A stretch of DNA of 64,000 nucleotides from JBKBIP01 sp046297495 (GCA_046297495.1 JBKBIP010000014.1:1-64000); one strand, 5' to 3'; numbered from the stretch's first letter, positions 1-9,641 are shown. Notes: generated from the letters alone by a model not told the origin. Made by a program: numbers and translations.

Positions 1-2
1 TA

Positions 3-956
3 CAGGTTCGCGATATGCCGGCGCCGGAACCGAAGCCGGGGCAGGTGCGGGTACGCATGGTGGCCAGTCCGATCAATCCCTCGGATTTGCTCGTGGTGCG
101 CGGGGCGTATGGGTGGATGCCGGCGCTGCCGGCGACGCCCGGGTTTGAAGGGGTGGGGGTCGTCGAGGCCAACGGCGGCGGGTTGCTGGGCCGGTTGTGG
201 CTGGGGCGGCGCGTGGTCGTGATCAGTGATCGGGGGGGCAATTGGCGCGAACGGAACATCGTGCCGGCCCGGCAGGTGGTGCCGGTCGCGGCCGATATTC
301 CCGATGAACAGGCGGCGTCCTTCTTTGTCAACCCGGCGTCGGCGTTGGTGATGACCCGCTATCTCCTGAACGTGCCGCGCGGCGCCTGGCTGTTGCAGAC
401 GGCGGCCGGCAGCGCCTTGGGACGCATGGTGATCCGCCTGGGTAAATACTACGGCTTCCGTACCATCAACGTTGTCCGCCGCCGGGAACAGGCGGACCAG
501 CTTCTTCAGCTGGGGGGCGATGAAGTCATCTGCACCGCCGACGAAATCATGGAGAAACGGGTCAAAGCCATCACCGGCGGCCAGATGGTCCCCTTCGCCC
601 TCGATGCCGTAGGGGGTGCCACGGGAACGTCGGTCGTGACTTGTTTGGGCGCGGGCGGGCGGATGCTGGTCTATGGTTTGCTGTCTGGCGAGCCGATCAT
701 CCTGCAACCGCGCGTGCTGATGACAGGGCAGAAATCCATCGCCGGCTTCTGGCTGGCGGAATGGGCCAAACGGCAGCGTATCCTGACGATGTTGCGTCTC
801 TTTCGCCGTATCGCCCAGCTGATGCGCAAGAACGTACTGACCTCCCCCATTGCCGGCACCTATGGCTTGGCAGACATCGCCGTCGCCGTGCAACAAGCCG
901 AGACGCCGGGGCGCGAGGGGAAGATTATTTTGAAGTGTTCAGGCGATCCACCGTGA
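3..956 (+). CDS. Zinc-type alcohol dehydrogenase/quinone reductase superfamily protein, enoyl-reductase-like (5' truncated)
   Basis: The frame is open to the window edge, so the first residues lie upstream; an internal ATG at 15 is probably not the true start. The N-terminal GroES-like half contains NPSDLLVVRGAYGWMP followed by PATPGFEGVGVV, the pattern of the MDR branch that includes 2-enoyl thioester reductases (MECR/ETR1-like). The Rossmann half has the nucleotide-binding turn AAGSALGRMVIRLGKYYG and the basic NVVRRRE that would suit NADPH. No structural or catalytic zinc ligands of the classical dehydrogenases are visible. The likely role is NADPH-dependent reduction of an enoyl thioester or quinone in the cytoplasm; the substrate is inferred only from family resemblance. 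It is followed by an unrelated sigma factor on the same strand. Confidence 0.8.
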   Translation, partial: QVRDMPAPEPKPGQVRVRMVASPINPSDLLVVRGAYGWMPALPATPGFEGVGVVEANGGGLLGRLWLGRRVVVISDRGGNWRERNIVPARQVVPVAADIPDEQAASFFVNPASALVMTRYLLNVPRGAWLLQTAAGSALGRMVIRLGKYYGFRTINVVRRREQADQLLQLGGDEVICTADEIMEKRVKAITGGQMVPFALDAVGGATGTSVVTCLGAGGRMLVYGLLSGEPIILQPRVLMTGQKSIAGFWLAEWAKRQRILTMLRLFRRIAQLMRKNVLTSPIAGTYGLADIAVAVQQAETPGREGKIILKCSGDPP

Positions 957-1067
957 CGCGCACGCCAAACTGGTCAAACCACTGGCTTCGGCACCTTTTC
1001 TGTTACAATGAAGCTGTGTGGCGGTTTCCATCCCCGCAACCGACTTTTGCCTAATGGAGGAGTGTTG

Positions 1068-1679
1068 ATGGCTCCCGCGGCGGAGAATCCGGCGAACGAA
1101 ACCAAGGACCCGTCCGATAGCTCGTTGCTGCGGCGTTTGCGGCATGGCAACCAGGATGCCGCGACTCAGTTGTATCTGCGCTACGCGGAGCGGCTGCGGG
1201 GTTTGGCGCGGGCGGAATGCTCGCCGGATTTGGCGCGGCGGATCGATGTCGATGACATCGTGCAATCGGTGTTCGCCAGTTTCTTCCGTGGCTTCAAACG
1301 TGGCTATTATGACGTACCCGCGGGCGAGGAATTGTGGAAGCTCTTTTTGGTCATCGCTCTGAATAAAATCCGCGCCAAAGGGGCCTATCATCGGGCGGCC
1401 AAGCGCGATGTCCGCATGACCAAAAGTGAGGAGCATCTGGACCAAGCCAACTACGCCGAATACGAATCGCGGGAAATCGCCCTGACTTTCCTCAGAATGG
1501 TCATCGACGAAACCCTGGAACAATTGCCCCCGCACCAACGTCGAATGATTACACTACGCATTGAAGGACATGAGGTTGCCGCCATCGCGGAACAAACCCA
1601 GCGGTCCAAGCGCACGGTGGAACGGGTGCTGCAAGACTTCCGGCAGAAACTGGCGGCCGTCCTTCAGTTAGAGGAATAA
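1068..1679 (+). CDS. ECF-type RNA polymerase sigma factor
   Basis: A 203-residue sigma-70 family protein of the extracytoplasmic-function class. Region 2 is recognisable around residues 20-90 (ARRIDVDDIVQSVFASFFRG), and region 4 near the C-terminus (LEQLPPHQRRMITLRIEGHEVAAIA, then a helix-turn-helix SKRTVERVLQDFRQKL). The ATG at 1068 is chosen because GGAGGA ends about seven bases upstream; a longer in-frame start at 1008 lacks such a site. No anti-sigma factor follows. Instead, a large Ser/Thr kinase begins within about 140 bases. Pairing of ECF factors with Ser/Thr kinases is a recurring planctomycete arrangement, so regulation by phosphorylation is plausible but inferred. Confidence 0.93.
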   Translation: MAPAAENPANETKDPSDSSLLRRLRHGNQDAATQLYLRYAERLRGLARAECSPDLARRIDVDDIVQSVFASFFRGFKRGYYDVPAGEELWKLFLVIALNKIRAKGAYHRAAKRDVRMTKSEEHLDQANYAEYESREIALTFLRMVIDETLEQLPPHQRRMITLRIEGHEVAAIAEQTQRSKRTVERVLQDFRQKLAAVLQLEE

Positions 1680-1817
1680 TAGGATAACCGGATTCGCGGT
1701 CCCACGCGGCGTGAGTGCGCCGCACCACATGGAATGGATCCGTCGCATATCCGCGCGGACCTTGGACGCTCGCCTCCTCCTCTGCAACCACAGAGCGTTT
1801 CCAGGAGATCATCGCCA

Positions 1818-4800
1818 GTGCATGCGCACGCCAATACGCTTGACGAATTCGTTGAGCTTTATGAAACAGCTCAAACGCGGCAAGGGAGGGCCGATTTGGC
1901 TACCTTCTTGCCGCCTGCCGATCACCCTCTTTACTTGGCCGTGCTCAGCGAATTGGTCCGCGTCGATCTGGAATACAGCTGGCAGCGTGGACAACCCCAT
2001 CCTCTAAACGCCTATCGCGTTCGTTTTCCGGAACTCTTCCAAAATCCTACTCTCATCCGCGAAATCGCCTTCGAGGAATATCGGCTGCGCTTGCAAGCGG
2101 GAGAAGCCGTCTTGCCCAGCGAGTACCGCATTCTTTATCACATCGAGACGCGCGACTGGCCTTTGCCACTGATGGAAAACAACGGCATCCAGGCCGAGGC
2201 CAAGGAGTTAATCCGCGCCGTCAGGGATGCCGCGTGGCCAGATGGAGAACAGGGTCTGGCACCGACCGCCGCACGGGACCAGGCCTTAGCCCCCGCTTCC
2301 CCAGAACAGGCGCAGGATGCGCCGGCGGCGGGGAGGAAGTTCTTGGATTTTGAATTGCTCCGGGAACTGGGTCGCGGTGCGTTCGCCACCGTGTATCTAG
2401 CCCGCCAAGACGATTTGGCCAACCGCTACGTGGCTTTGAAGATCACGACGGAAACCTTCACCGAATCGCATACCCTGGCGCAGCTGCAACATACCAACAT
2501 CGTCCCCATCTATTCCTTGCACCAATCCGGCCGTTTCCAGGCGGTGTGCATGCCGTATTTCGGCGCGACGACCTTGGCGGACCTGCTCCGGGATTGGCAA
2601 CAGCGCGGCGGCTTGCCGGATTCGGGGCGCGCCCTGGTCAGCACCTTGGCCACGCGCAAGGGACGTTCGGGCCTCACCCACGTCGAGTGGCCCGGCGCCG
2701 TCGTTCCCGCCGTCATGCCAGAGGCCGCGCCGTCTCCTGGTGCCGATACGCCGTCGCTGCCGTTGCGTGTTTTGGAACGCATGAGTTACGGTGACGCGGT
2801 CTTGTGGATCGGCCTGCGCCTGGCCGACGGCTTGGCGCACGCACATGAACGCGGCATCCTCCACCGTGATCTCAAACCCGCCAACATCTTGTTGACGGAT
2901 GAAGGACAACCGATGTTGTTGGACTTCAATTTGTCACAAGATGTCAAACAGCGGGATGACGCCTCAGCGACTCTGATCGGCGGCACTTTGCCCTACATGG
3001 CGCCCGAGCATCTCGACGCTTTCCAGAAACTCGGTCCCGGCGTGGATGCCCGCGGCGACGTGTATGCCTTGGGGGTCATCCTGTACGAGCTGCTGACGGG
3101 GCGGTTGCCCTATCCCACCCACAAAGGACGGTTGGACGACGTGCTCCAACAAATGCGGGTGGATCGCCGCCAGCCGCCGCCGTCGCCTCGCCACCATAAC
3201 CCAACTCTTTCCCCCGCCGTGTCCGCCATCGTGCAACACTGCCTGGAACCCGATGCCGCGCGCCGCTACCAGTCCGCCGCCCAGCTGCGCGATGATCTCG
3301 AACGCCAGCTGGCGCATCTGCCCTTACGGCACATCGCGGAACCGTCATGGCGTGAGCGGGGCCGCAAGTGGCTGCGGCGACACCCCCGCCTTTCCGTGAC
3401 GCTGGGGGGTATCCTCGTAGCAGTAACCGTTGGATCAGGATTGGGGGGAAGCTGGTATTATCGCGAGCATCATCTGGCCCGGGTCGAGGCGGTCCAAGCC
3501 CTGACCCAGTTTCAGGCCGACCGCCGCCAAGTGCAGTTTTTACTGGTCTCGGCCCCTACCGCCGCTGGCTACACGGGGGCCGAAGGGGACACGCGCTGCG
3601 CCGCTTTGCTACGCCGCTATCATGTCTTGGACCATCCCGCCTGGTACGGCCTGGCGCCGGCCCGCTATCTCCCCGCGCCGGAAAAGGAACGTCTGCGCCA
3701 AGACGTGGCCGAGCTGCTGTTGCTCTGGTCCCGTTTGACGATAGAAAGCGCCACGGCCACCAGCGGCGCCGAAGCGGAACAAGCGTTGCGCCAGGCCTTG
3801 CGGCTCAATCACCGTGCCGAGGAATGCTATGGCGCCGGTCCAGCGCCGCGCGTCGTTTGGACGCAACGCGCGGAGATTCACCAACGCTTGGGGGAAACCG
3901 CCGAGGAACAGGCCGCGCGCCAGCACGCCGACCAAGCGACCGGCTCCGCGCCGCGCGATCTCTGCTTGCAGGCGGGGGAGTGGATCGCGCAAGGACGCCA
4001 TGACGCAGCTCTGCCCCTGTTGCGTCAAGCCACGCGCCAGGAACCGGACAACTTCTGGGCATGGTTTGATCGCGGCATCTGTCACGAGAACCTGGCCCAA
4101 TACGCCGATGCCGCTGCTTGTTACGGCACTTGCACAGCCTTGACCCCCGACTTCGCGCCGCTCTATTGGAAGCGTGGCATCGTCGCGCTGCGGCAGAAAC
4201 TCTTCACCGAGGCTCTGGCGGATTTCGACCGGGCCTTGGAGCTGCAACCCCGGCAGCCGCTGGTACATGCCGACCGGGCGCTGGCCCACCTCGAATTGAA
4301 ACAATACGACGCGGCCATTCAAGACTTGAACCTGGCACTGGAAAAGGGAGCGCCGGCGACGCGGGTTTACTTGCTGCGCGCGCGGGTCCATCAACTGGCG
4401 GGCCACGCGGCGGACGCTCAGGAAGATTTGTTGAAGGGACAACAGGTTCCGCCCACCGATGAAGCCGGTTGGCTGGCCTTTGCCTATGCCCGCATGACCC
4501 AGCAGCCGGAAGAGGCCCTGAAGGCTATCGATCAGGCGTTGGCACTGAATCCGCGCTCCGCCCCGGCGTTGCAAAACAAGGCACATATCTTGGCCGAGCG
4601 GCTCGGCCAGCACGATGAGGCCATCCAGACCTTAACCCGTTTGTTGGCCCTGTATCCCGATGATGCCCTGGCCTTGGCAGGTCGCGGCGTGCTGCTGGCT
4701 CGCCAGGGGAAACGTGATCCGGCCTTGAAGGATGCGATAGCTTGTCTCTCCCTCTCCACCACGCCGCCGCTGCTGTATCAAGTGGCATGCATTTACGCGC

Positions 4801-4970
4801 AAACCTCCCGTCAAGAACCGGACGATCAGCTCGAAGCGCTCCGCTTATTGGCCGCCGCCTTGCGACGTGGCTACGGCCAGGACTTGCTTGCCACGGACCG
4901 CGACCTCGACCCGCTCCGCCGCTTGCCACGGTTTCAGCAGCTGTTGATGGCGCCAGCCGCTCCCCGGTGA
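1818..4970 (+). CDS. Transmembrane serine/threonine protein kinase with C-terminal TPR repeats
   Basis: Numbering here is from an upstream ATG at 1734. A PknB-type kinase domain spans about residues 204-530: glycine loop LGRGAFATVYLA, the VALK lysine, catalytic HRDLKPANILL, and MAPEH. The metal-binding DFG motif reads DFN, which also occurs in other planctomycete kinases, so activity is not excluded. One hydrophobic segment near residues 552-575 should anchor the protein in the membrane. The C-terminal half holds several TPR-like helical hairpins (for example WAWFDRGICHENLAQYADAA). The GTG at 1818 is preferred because AGGAG lies ten bases upstream and the conserved N-terminal segment begins just after it; the ATG at 1734 has no ribosome site and adds a Ser/Pro/Arg-rich tail. 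It probably works with the preceding sigma factor (inference). Confidence 0.93.
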   Translation: MHAHANTLDEFVELYETAQTRQGRADLATFLPPADHPLYLAVLSELVRVDLEYSWQRGQPHPLNAYRVRFPELFQNPTLIREIAFEEYRLRLQAGEAVLPSEYRILYHIETRDWPLPLMENNGIQAEAKELIRAVRDAAWPDGEQGLAPTAARDQALAPASPEQAQDAPAAGRKFLDFELLRELGRGAFATVYLARQDDLANRYVALKITTETFTESHTLAQLQHTNIVPIYSLHQSGRFQAVCMPYFGATTLADLLRDWQQRGGLPDSGRALVSTLATRKGRSGLTHVEWPGAVVPAVMPEAAPSPGADTPSLPLRVLERMSYGDAVLWIGLRLADGLAHAHERGILHRDLKPANILLTDEGQPMLLDFNLSQDVKQRDDASATLIGGTLPYMAPEHLDAFQKLGPGVDARGDVYALGVILYELLTGRLPYPTHKGRLDDVLQQMRVDRRQPPPSPRHHNPTLSPAVSAIVQHCLEPDAARRYQSAAQLRDDLERQLAHLPLRHIAEPSWRERGRKWLRRHPRLSVTLGGILVAVTVGSGLGGSWYYREHHLARVEAVQALTQFQADRRQVQFLLVSAPTAAGYTGAEGDTRCAALLRRYHVLDHPAWYGLAPARYLPAPEKERLRQDVAELLLLWSRLTIESATATSGAEAEQALRQALRLNHRAEECYGAGPAPRVVWTQRAEIHQRLGETAEEQAARQHADQATGSAPRDLCLQAGEWIAQGRHDAALPLLRQATRQEPDNFWAWFDRGICHENLAQYADAAACYGTCTALTPDFAPLYWKRGIVALRQKLFTEALADFDRALELQPRQPLVHADRALAHLELKQYDAAIQDLNLALEKGAPATRVYLLRARVHQLAGHAADAQEDLLKGQQVPPTDEAGWLAFAYARMTQQPEEALKAIDQALALNPRSAPALQNKAHILAERLGQHDEAIQTLTRLLALYPDDALALAGRGVLLARQGKRDPALKDAIACLSLSTTPPLLYQVACIYAQTSRQEPDDQLEALRLLAAALRRGYGQDLLATDRDLDPLRRLPRFQQLLMAPAAPR

Positions 4971-4979
4971 TCATATCCT

Positions 4980-5732
4980 TCACGGTTTGACGAACAGCTG
5001 GGCGTCCACCTGCTCCAAGTGACGGATGGCCACGATCTGTCCATCCAGGAACAGCCGGCCGTTTTGAAATACCACGAGGCGCGACGGTCGTGGCACGCCA
5101 TTCACTTCCCGAAAGTCGGAGTAGTATTCTTCCTGGAGCAGTTCACGCCGCGACTGAACATCCAGCGTGACCCGGATCGTCTTGACGAGCAAACCCGTGG
5201 CGGCGTCGAAATAGAGCTGCAGGTCCCGATGGCCGGCGCTGCGCACCCGCACGCCATGGGCGGGGCGCTCGTGGATGGTGGTCGCATCGAGGAGCGTGAG
5301 CTGATAGCTGGGATCGCGCAGCAACGGCAGCAGCCGAGCGACATGATAGGCGTACAACCGTTCGCGCACCTCGGCCAGCATGAGATCATCAAAGGGGCGC
5401 GTCTCTCCTGGGGAGCTAAGCCATCCCTGGTTGCCGTTGAGTACCTGAATCAGCGTGCCTGTCTGCTGCCGCAATTCATAATGCAGAACGTTGCGGAAGC
5501 GGTTGGGTAAATGATAAATCGTCTCGGCGGTAAACGGAATGCCTTGTTCCCCCAGATAAATGGTGCCGCGAAAGGAGAGCTGCTCGGCTCGAATTTGCTC
5601 TAGCTGGTCTGCTCCGCCATGCGCTTGCAAGGCCCGCCGGATCAGCTGGCGCGCGGGGTCCGCCGTTTCCTGTCCGGACGCCAGCGGAGTGATCCCGCTC
5701 AGCGTCGCCAGCACCACGATTGCACGCCGCAT
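4980..5732 (-). CDS. Secreted LolA/DUF4292-like outer-membrane lipoprotein-sorting domain protein
   Basis: About 250 residues, beginning with a signal peptide (MRRAIVVLATLSGITPLASG). The mature part is rich in alternating strands with motifs typical of the LolA-like beta-barrel halves found in many planctomycete secreted proteins: early ALQAHGGADQLEQI, then RFRGTIYLGEQG-type strands and VNGVPRPSRLVVFQNGR near the end. The role is likely in the periplasm, binding a lipid or lipoprotein, but no specific partner is evident. ATG at 5732 is chosen since GGAGG precedes it and the signal peptide starts there; a longer frame to 5798 has an unlikely Arg/Pro leader. It is convergent with the kinase gene, with only nine bases between the stops. 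Confidence 0.72.
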   Translation of the reverse strand: MRRAIVVLATLSGITPLASGQETADPARQLIRRALQAHGGADQLEQIRAEQLSFRGTIYLGEQGIPFTAETIYHLPNRFRNVLHYELRQQTGTLIQVLNGNQGWLSSPGETRPFDDLMLAEVRERLYAYHVARLLPLLRDPSYQLTLLDATTIHERPAHGVRVRSAGHRDLQLYFDAATGLLVKTIRVTLDVQSRRELLQEEYYSDFREVNGVPRPSRLVVFQNGRLFLDGQIVAIRHLEQVDAQLFVKP

Positions 5733-5841
5733 GGTATGATTCCTCCATCCAACAATCCCCGCTGGCCGCCGGGCCGCCCGGGGTTCGCGGCGCACCATTT
5801 ACCATCGAACCGTCTGTGGAGCAAGCCAAAGGAGCACCATC

Positions 5842-6237
5842 ATGGAACGCTTGGATGTCCGCACCCGCGCGCGGAACGAATTCGTGGAGATCACCGATCT
5901 GGTGTGCGACGCCGTGCGTCGTAGCGGCGTCTTACACGGCATCGCGGTCGTCTATTGCCCGCACACCACCGCTGGACTGACCATCAACGAAAATGCCGAT
6001 CCCGACGTGGTGCATGACATCCTGGCTTGGCTGGACCACGCCGTTCCCCAGGTCCAGCCCTTTTTCCGGCATGGGGAAGGCAACAGCGACGCCCACATCA
6101 AAGCCAGCTGGATGGGTTCCAGCGTGACCCTGCTCATCGACGGCGCCACGCTGCAATTGGGCCGCTGGCAAGGCGTGTACCTGTGCGAATTCGACGGCCC
6201 CCGCACGCGACAGGTTTGGATCGATGTGCGGGGGTAG
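5842..6237 (+). CDS. YjbQ family (UPF0047) secondary thiamine-phosphate synthase-like protein
   Basis: A 131-residue protein close to the family's usual 130-140 length. The diagnostic stretch HTTAGLTINENADPDV lies at residues 41-56, followed by HGEGNSDAHIKASWMG and the closing LGRWQGVYLCEFDGPR. These carry the conserved histidines, glutamate and aspartate clustered at the family's putative active site. YjbQ proteins have weak thiamine-phosphate synthase activity, but their physiological role is unsettled, so the name should be read as a family label. An AAAGGAG ribosome site lies just upstream of the ATG. It is divergent from the secreted protein to its left and stands alone. Confidence 0.92.
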   Translation: MERLDVRTRARNEFVEITDLVCDAVRRSGVLHGIAVVYCPHTTAGLTINENADPDVVHDILAWLDHAVPQVQPFFRHGEGNSDAHIKASWMGSSVTLLIDGATLQLGRWQGVYLCEFDGPRTRQVWIDVRG

Positions 6238-6430
6238 GAAAGGGGGGATAGCTAAGTGTCATATTTTGGCGTGGAATGACGGCAGCCCCCCCATTCGTTG
6301 CGGCTCACCCGTGTTGATGGTCGTATTCTTCTTTGCTTTGCCGCTCGCTGGAACGCGCGGTTTCCGCATCCGTTTTTTGCCGCCCGTTCGCTATAATGAA
6401 GAGAAAGGATTCATTGACGAGGGACGAACT

Positions 6431-7600
6431 ATGTTTGGCAATCGCTGGCAGTTGTTTCGTTTACTAGGCATTCCGATTCGAATTGATTTGAGCTGGGTCA
6501 TCATTTTCTTGCTGCTCTCCTGGACGTTAGTACGTTTCTTCCAGGAAGCGTTGGCCGAGGTTCGCCAGACGCGGCCGGAAGCGGTCCCCGAAATGTCCCC
6601 GACTAGTTACTGGCTGTTGGGGGTGGGGGGCGCACTGGTGTTTTTTGGCTGCATCTTGCTGCATGAGATGGGGCATGCCGTGGTCGCCCGGCGACGCGGC
6701 ATTCCCATTCGCGGCATTACCTTGTTTCTGTTCGGCGGCGTGGCCGAGATGGAAGGAGAGCCGAAATCCCCCGGCGATGAATTCTGGGTGGCCGTGGCTG
6801 GACCGCTGGTCACGGTAGCGTTGATTATTTTCTTCGGCGCGTTGTGGCTGTGGCTGCCCATTGCTTTGCCCATCCATATGCTCTTGGGCTACCTGGCCGT
6901 GATCAATCTGCTGGTGTTGGTTTTCAACATGGTGCCGGCCTTCCCGCTCGACGGCGGTCGGGTGTTGCGCTCCATCTTGTGGGCGGCGTCCGGCAACTTG
7001 CGGCGCGCGACGTATCTGGCCGCCTTGTCGGGTCAGGGGTTCGCGTGGTTCTTGATCTTCGTCGGCATCTTGCAGTTCATCAGCGGCAATTTCTTCGGCA
7101 TCTGGTTCGGCTTGATCGGGCTGTTCCTGAACATGGCCGCGCGCGGCAGCTATCAGCAAGTGCTTATTCGGCAAATGCTGGAAGGAGAAAAAGTACGCAA
7201 CTTCATGACGCCGGAGCCGATTGCCGTGCCGCCGCACATCGATTTGCGGCACTGGGTCGAGGATTATGTCTATCGCTATCACCGCAAGGTCTTCCCCGTG
7301 ACCGATGATGGACGCGTGCAAGGCATCGTGTCCACGCAAGCGCTGGCCCAGTTCCCGCGCGGCGAGTGGGACCAGCACACCGTCGCCGAAGTGATGCAGC
7401 CGGACACCAAGAACCTCACCATCACTCCCGACGCCGACGCCCTGCACGCCCTGAGCAAGATGCAGCGCAGCGGCTTTAGCCGGTTGCTGGTGATGGAAGG
7501 GGACCGGCTCGTCGGCATCATCAGCTTGAAGGATTTGCTCCGCTTTTTGGATATGAAGATGGAGCTGGAACAGGTGGAAGGAAACATGTCCGGGAGATGA
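6431..7600 (+). CDS. Site-2 family intramembrane zinc metalloprotease (M50) with paired CBS domains
   Basis: A 389-residue polytopic membrane protein. The zinc motif HEMGH is at residues 78-82 within a hydrophobic helix, and the third ligand sits in FPLDGGR (Asp174), as in M50B peptidases. Two CBS domains follow the membrane region (about residues 253-375, beginning VRNFMTPEPIAV), so activity may be tuned by adenine nucleotides. It should cut substrates inside the membrane, for example anti-sigma factors or signal-peptide remnants. ATG 6431 (MFGNRWQLF) matches the usual family N-terminus; an upstream frame to 6224 is an unlikely extension. Its stop overlaps the start of the next gene, which suggests translational coupling. 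Confidence 0.94.
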   Translation: MFGNRWQLFRLLGIPIRIDLSWVIIFLLLSWTLVRFFQEALAEVRQTRPEAVPEMSPTSYWLLGVGGALVFFGCILLHEMGHAVVARRRGIPIRGITLFLFGGVAEMEGEPKSPGDEFWVAVAGPLVTVALIIFFGALWLWLPIALPIHMLLGYLAVINLLVLVFNMVPAFPLDGGRVLRSILWAASGNLRRATYLAALSGQGFAWFLIFVGILQFISGNFFGIWFGLIGLFLNMAARGSYQQVLIRQMLEGEKVRNFMTPEPIAVPPHIDLRHWVEDYVYRYHRKVFPVTDDGRVQGIVSTQALAQFPRGEWDQHTVAEVMQPDTKNLTITPDADALHALSKMQRSGFSRLLVMEGDRLVGIISLKDLLRFLDMKMELEQVEGNMSGR

Positions 7601-8355
7601 TGCACCACCTCCTAGCCAGCGCTGCCGTGACGGATTGCCGCTGTTGGCCTGAACCGCCCCCCTTGACGCCGGGGGTCGTGCAGGTCTGGTCGGCGGCACA
7701 GGATGGGTACGCGGACTGGCGCGCCTGGCTGCCTTTGCTGACCGCTGAAGAGCGACGCAAAGCCGAACGATTTCATTTCGAGCGCGACCGGCGCCGGTTC
7801 GCCGTTTGTCGCGGCTTGTTGCGCGTTTTGCTGAGTCGCTATCTGGATATGCCGCCGACAGCGATTGCCTTGACGTATGGCAATCACGGCAAACCGGCGC
7901 TGGCATGTCAGCGCGTGCGCTTCAACGTGTCGCACTCGCACGGCTGGGCGCTATTGGCTTTCACGCTGGACCGGGAAATCGGGGTCGATCTGGAGAAACT
8001 GCGACCGTTGCGGAATGCCGAAGGCTTGGCCCGGCGCTTCTTCGCGCCGCGCGAGGCGGCCGTGCTGCTGGGTTTGCCCGAAGCGGAACGTCTGGCGGCC
8101 TTCTTCCGTTGTTGGACGCGCAAGGAGGCCTACATCAAGGCCATTGGCACCGGCTTGGCTTGCCCGCTGGATCAGTTCGCAGTCACGCTGGCCCCCGGCG
8201 AGCCGGCCCAGCTGCTGTGGGTCGCCAACCGTGCCGACGAAGTCGCCCGCTGGTCCATGACCCACCTCGACCCCGCCCCCGGCTTCGTCGCCGCCCTGAT
8301 CGCCGAGGGGCACGATTGGCGATGGGAACAACGGATCATCACCGCGCGAACGTGA
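7597..8355 (+). CDS. 4'-phosphopantetheinyl transferase superfamily protein (Sfp type)
   Basis: A 252-residue two-lobed Sfp/AcpT-type enzyme that transfers phosphopantetheine from CoA to the serine of carrier proteins. The magnesium and CoA-binding motif IGVDLEKLRP contains Asp131 and Glu133, and the second motif FFRCWTRKEAYIKA contains Lys176/Glu177. The upstream NVSHSHGWALLAF carries the family's conserved histidine. The start overlaps the stop of the protease by four bases (ATGA), giving a translationally coupled pair. No polyketide or peptide synthetase is nearby, so the carrier protein could be the fatty-acid ACP or an unlinked cluster. Confidence 0.93.
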   Translation: MMHHLLASAAVTDCRCWPEPPPLTPGVVQVWSAAQDGYADWRAWLPLLTAEERRKAERFHFERDRRRFAVCRGLLRVLLSRYLDMPPTAIALTYGNHGKPALACQRVRFNVSHSHGWALLAFTLDREIGVDLEKLRPLRNAEGLARRFFAPREAAVLLGLPEAERLAAFFRCWTRKEAYIKAIGTGLACPLDQFAVTLAPGEPAQLLWVANRADEVARWSMTHLDPAPGFVAALIAEGHDWRWEQRIITART

Positions 8356-8531
8356 CTGTCCAAGATAAACGGATCACCCCCATGACTGGGGCAAGCCAGG
8401 GCAAAGGCGAAAAGCCGTCCCACGCGCTCCCCCCAATCCCCCTTGACACTAGCTCGTCCGTGGAGTAGGGTTCGCCCCCCGCAGGTGGAGACCAACCACG
8501 GTGAGGGAAGAGAAACAGGTTGGGAGAACGG

Positions 8532-9641
8532 ATGTTGCGGCGCAAATGGATTTGGCCACTGCTGTCCGCCCTAAGTCTGGTATGGGTGCCGGCCTGTGCC
8601 GCTGTTCGCAAGAATCGGGAGCCGCTCCCCGCGCCGCCGTCCCCCATGCCTGCCGTGTGGACCCCTGCTTCGATGCCGGTTCCGTCCGCGCGGCCCCTGT
8701 CTCCGGCTCCGTTGCCTGCGCCGCGTCCCTTGCCGGCGCGACCGGAAGTGCCGCCGCCGCCGTCCCCGCTGTCCCCCCCGCCGCCGGAGACGGAGGAATC
8801 ATCCGAGCCGCCCCTCGCGCCCGCCCACTTTCCGCAAGCCAGCCAGCAACCCCAGCTGACGCCAGTTGTACTCCCTGCCGCGGAACAGGGACCATCGAAT
8901 ATCATCGCCAGCGACGTCCCACGTTCGGAACCAACCGCCCCGCGCGCGCCCGCCGTGGATGATCCGCCGCTTGTGGCGGCCATGCGTCAATTACTAAGGA
9001 AAAACCCCGAGGAAGCAACCGCCATTTTGAAGCGCTACGGCAAACGCAATCAGGAGCTGTTGTTGGGCTTGTTGCCGTTGGCGGCGCGGCTGAGTGAGAT
9101 CGACTTCGACCGCGCTCCGCCCGAAGAATGGGATCAGTTCCTCCAACAATTGGAAAGTCTGCGCAAACCGTTCCAACGTCTGGAGATCGCCACGATGTGT
9201 TTCTGTCGCAAGATCGAGAAGTTCGGCGTTTATGAACCGTTGGAAGTCGATCATCCCGGCGGCCCCGAATTCCGGCCTGGCGATCTGGTGCAAATTTACG
9301 TCGAGCTGCGCAACGTGACCAGCGAGTTTCGCAACGGCTACTATGTCACCCATCTGGCCAGCGCCATGGAGATCCGCGATTACCAAATCACCTTCGACCC
9401 CGGCACCGGCACCAAAGGGATCGTGTGGCGTCAGAATTTCCCCGAAGACCCGCGGCATCCCGACATGAGCCGATCGCCGCGCAATGATTACTTCATCAAC
9501 TTCCTGTTCCGCGTGCCAGAGAGTTCCAAAATCCTGCCCGGTGCTTATACCTTAATCATCAGCGTGACAGACAAGGGACAAAACGGACCGCCGGCGCAAC
9601 GCTCGCTCGATTTTCGCATCGCGCCGCCGCTAGGCAGGTGA
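8532..9641 (+). CDS. Conserved planctomycete proline-rich lipoprotein of unknown function
   Basis: 369 residues. A lipoprotein-type leader ends at VPAC (Cys22), followed by a long Pro/Ala/Ser-rich linker up to about residue 115, which probably spans the periplasm. The compact C-terminal part (from about residue 220, CFCRKIEKFGVYEPLE... RPGDLVQIYVELRNVTSE ... ILPGAYTLIISVTD) reads as a beta-sandwich-like domain and ends with LDFRIAPP. I do not recognise a named family. ATG 8532 is preferred over a TTG at 8520 because GGGAG lies six bases before it. It converges with the nuclease gene, and the two coding tails overlap by 12 bases. Confidence 0.75.
   Translation: MLRRKWIWPLLSALSLVWVPACAAVRKNREPLPAPPSPMPAVWTPASMPVPSARPLSPAPLPAPRPLPARPEVPPPPSPLSPPPPETEESSEPPLAPAHFPQASQQPQLTPVVLPAAEQGPSNIIASDVPRSEPTAPRAPAVDDPPLVAAMRQLLRKNPEEATAILKRYGKRNQELLLGLLPLAARLSEIDFDRAPPEEWDQFLQQLESLRKPFQRLEIATMCFCRKIEKFGVYEPLEVDHPGGPEFRPGDLVQIYVELRNVTSEFRNGYYVTHLASAMEIRDYQITFDPGTGTKGIVWRQNFPEDPRHPDMSRSPRNDYFINFLFRVPESSKILPGAYTLIISVTDKGQNGPPAQRSLDFRIAPPLGR

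Noticed and set aside
6527..7906. Long open frame antisense to the site-2 protease gene
   Set aside because: Gln/His/Arg-rich shadow; the forward strand has HEMGH, NMVPAFPLDGG and CBS motifs.
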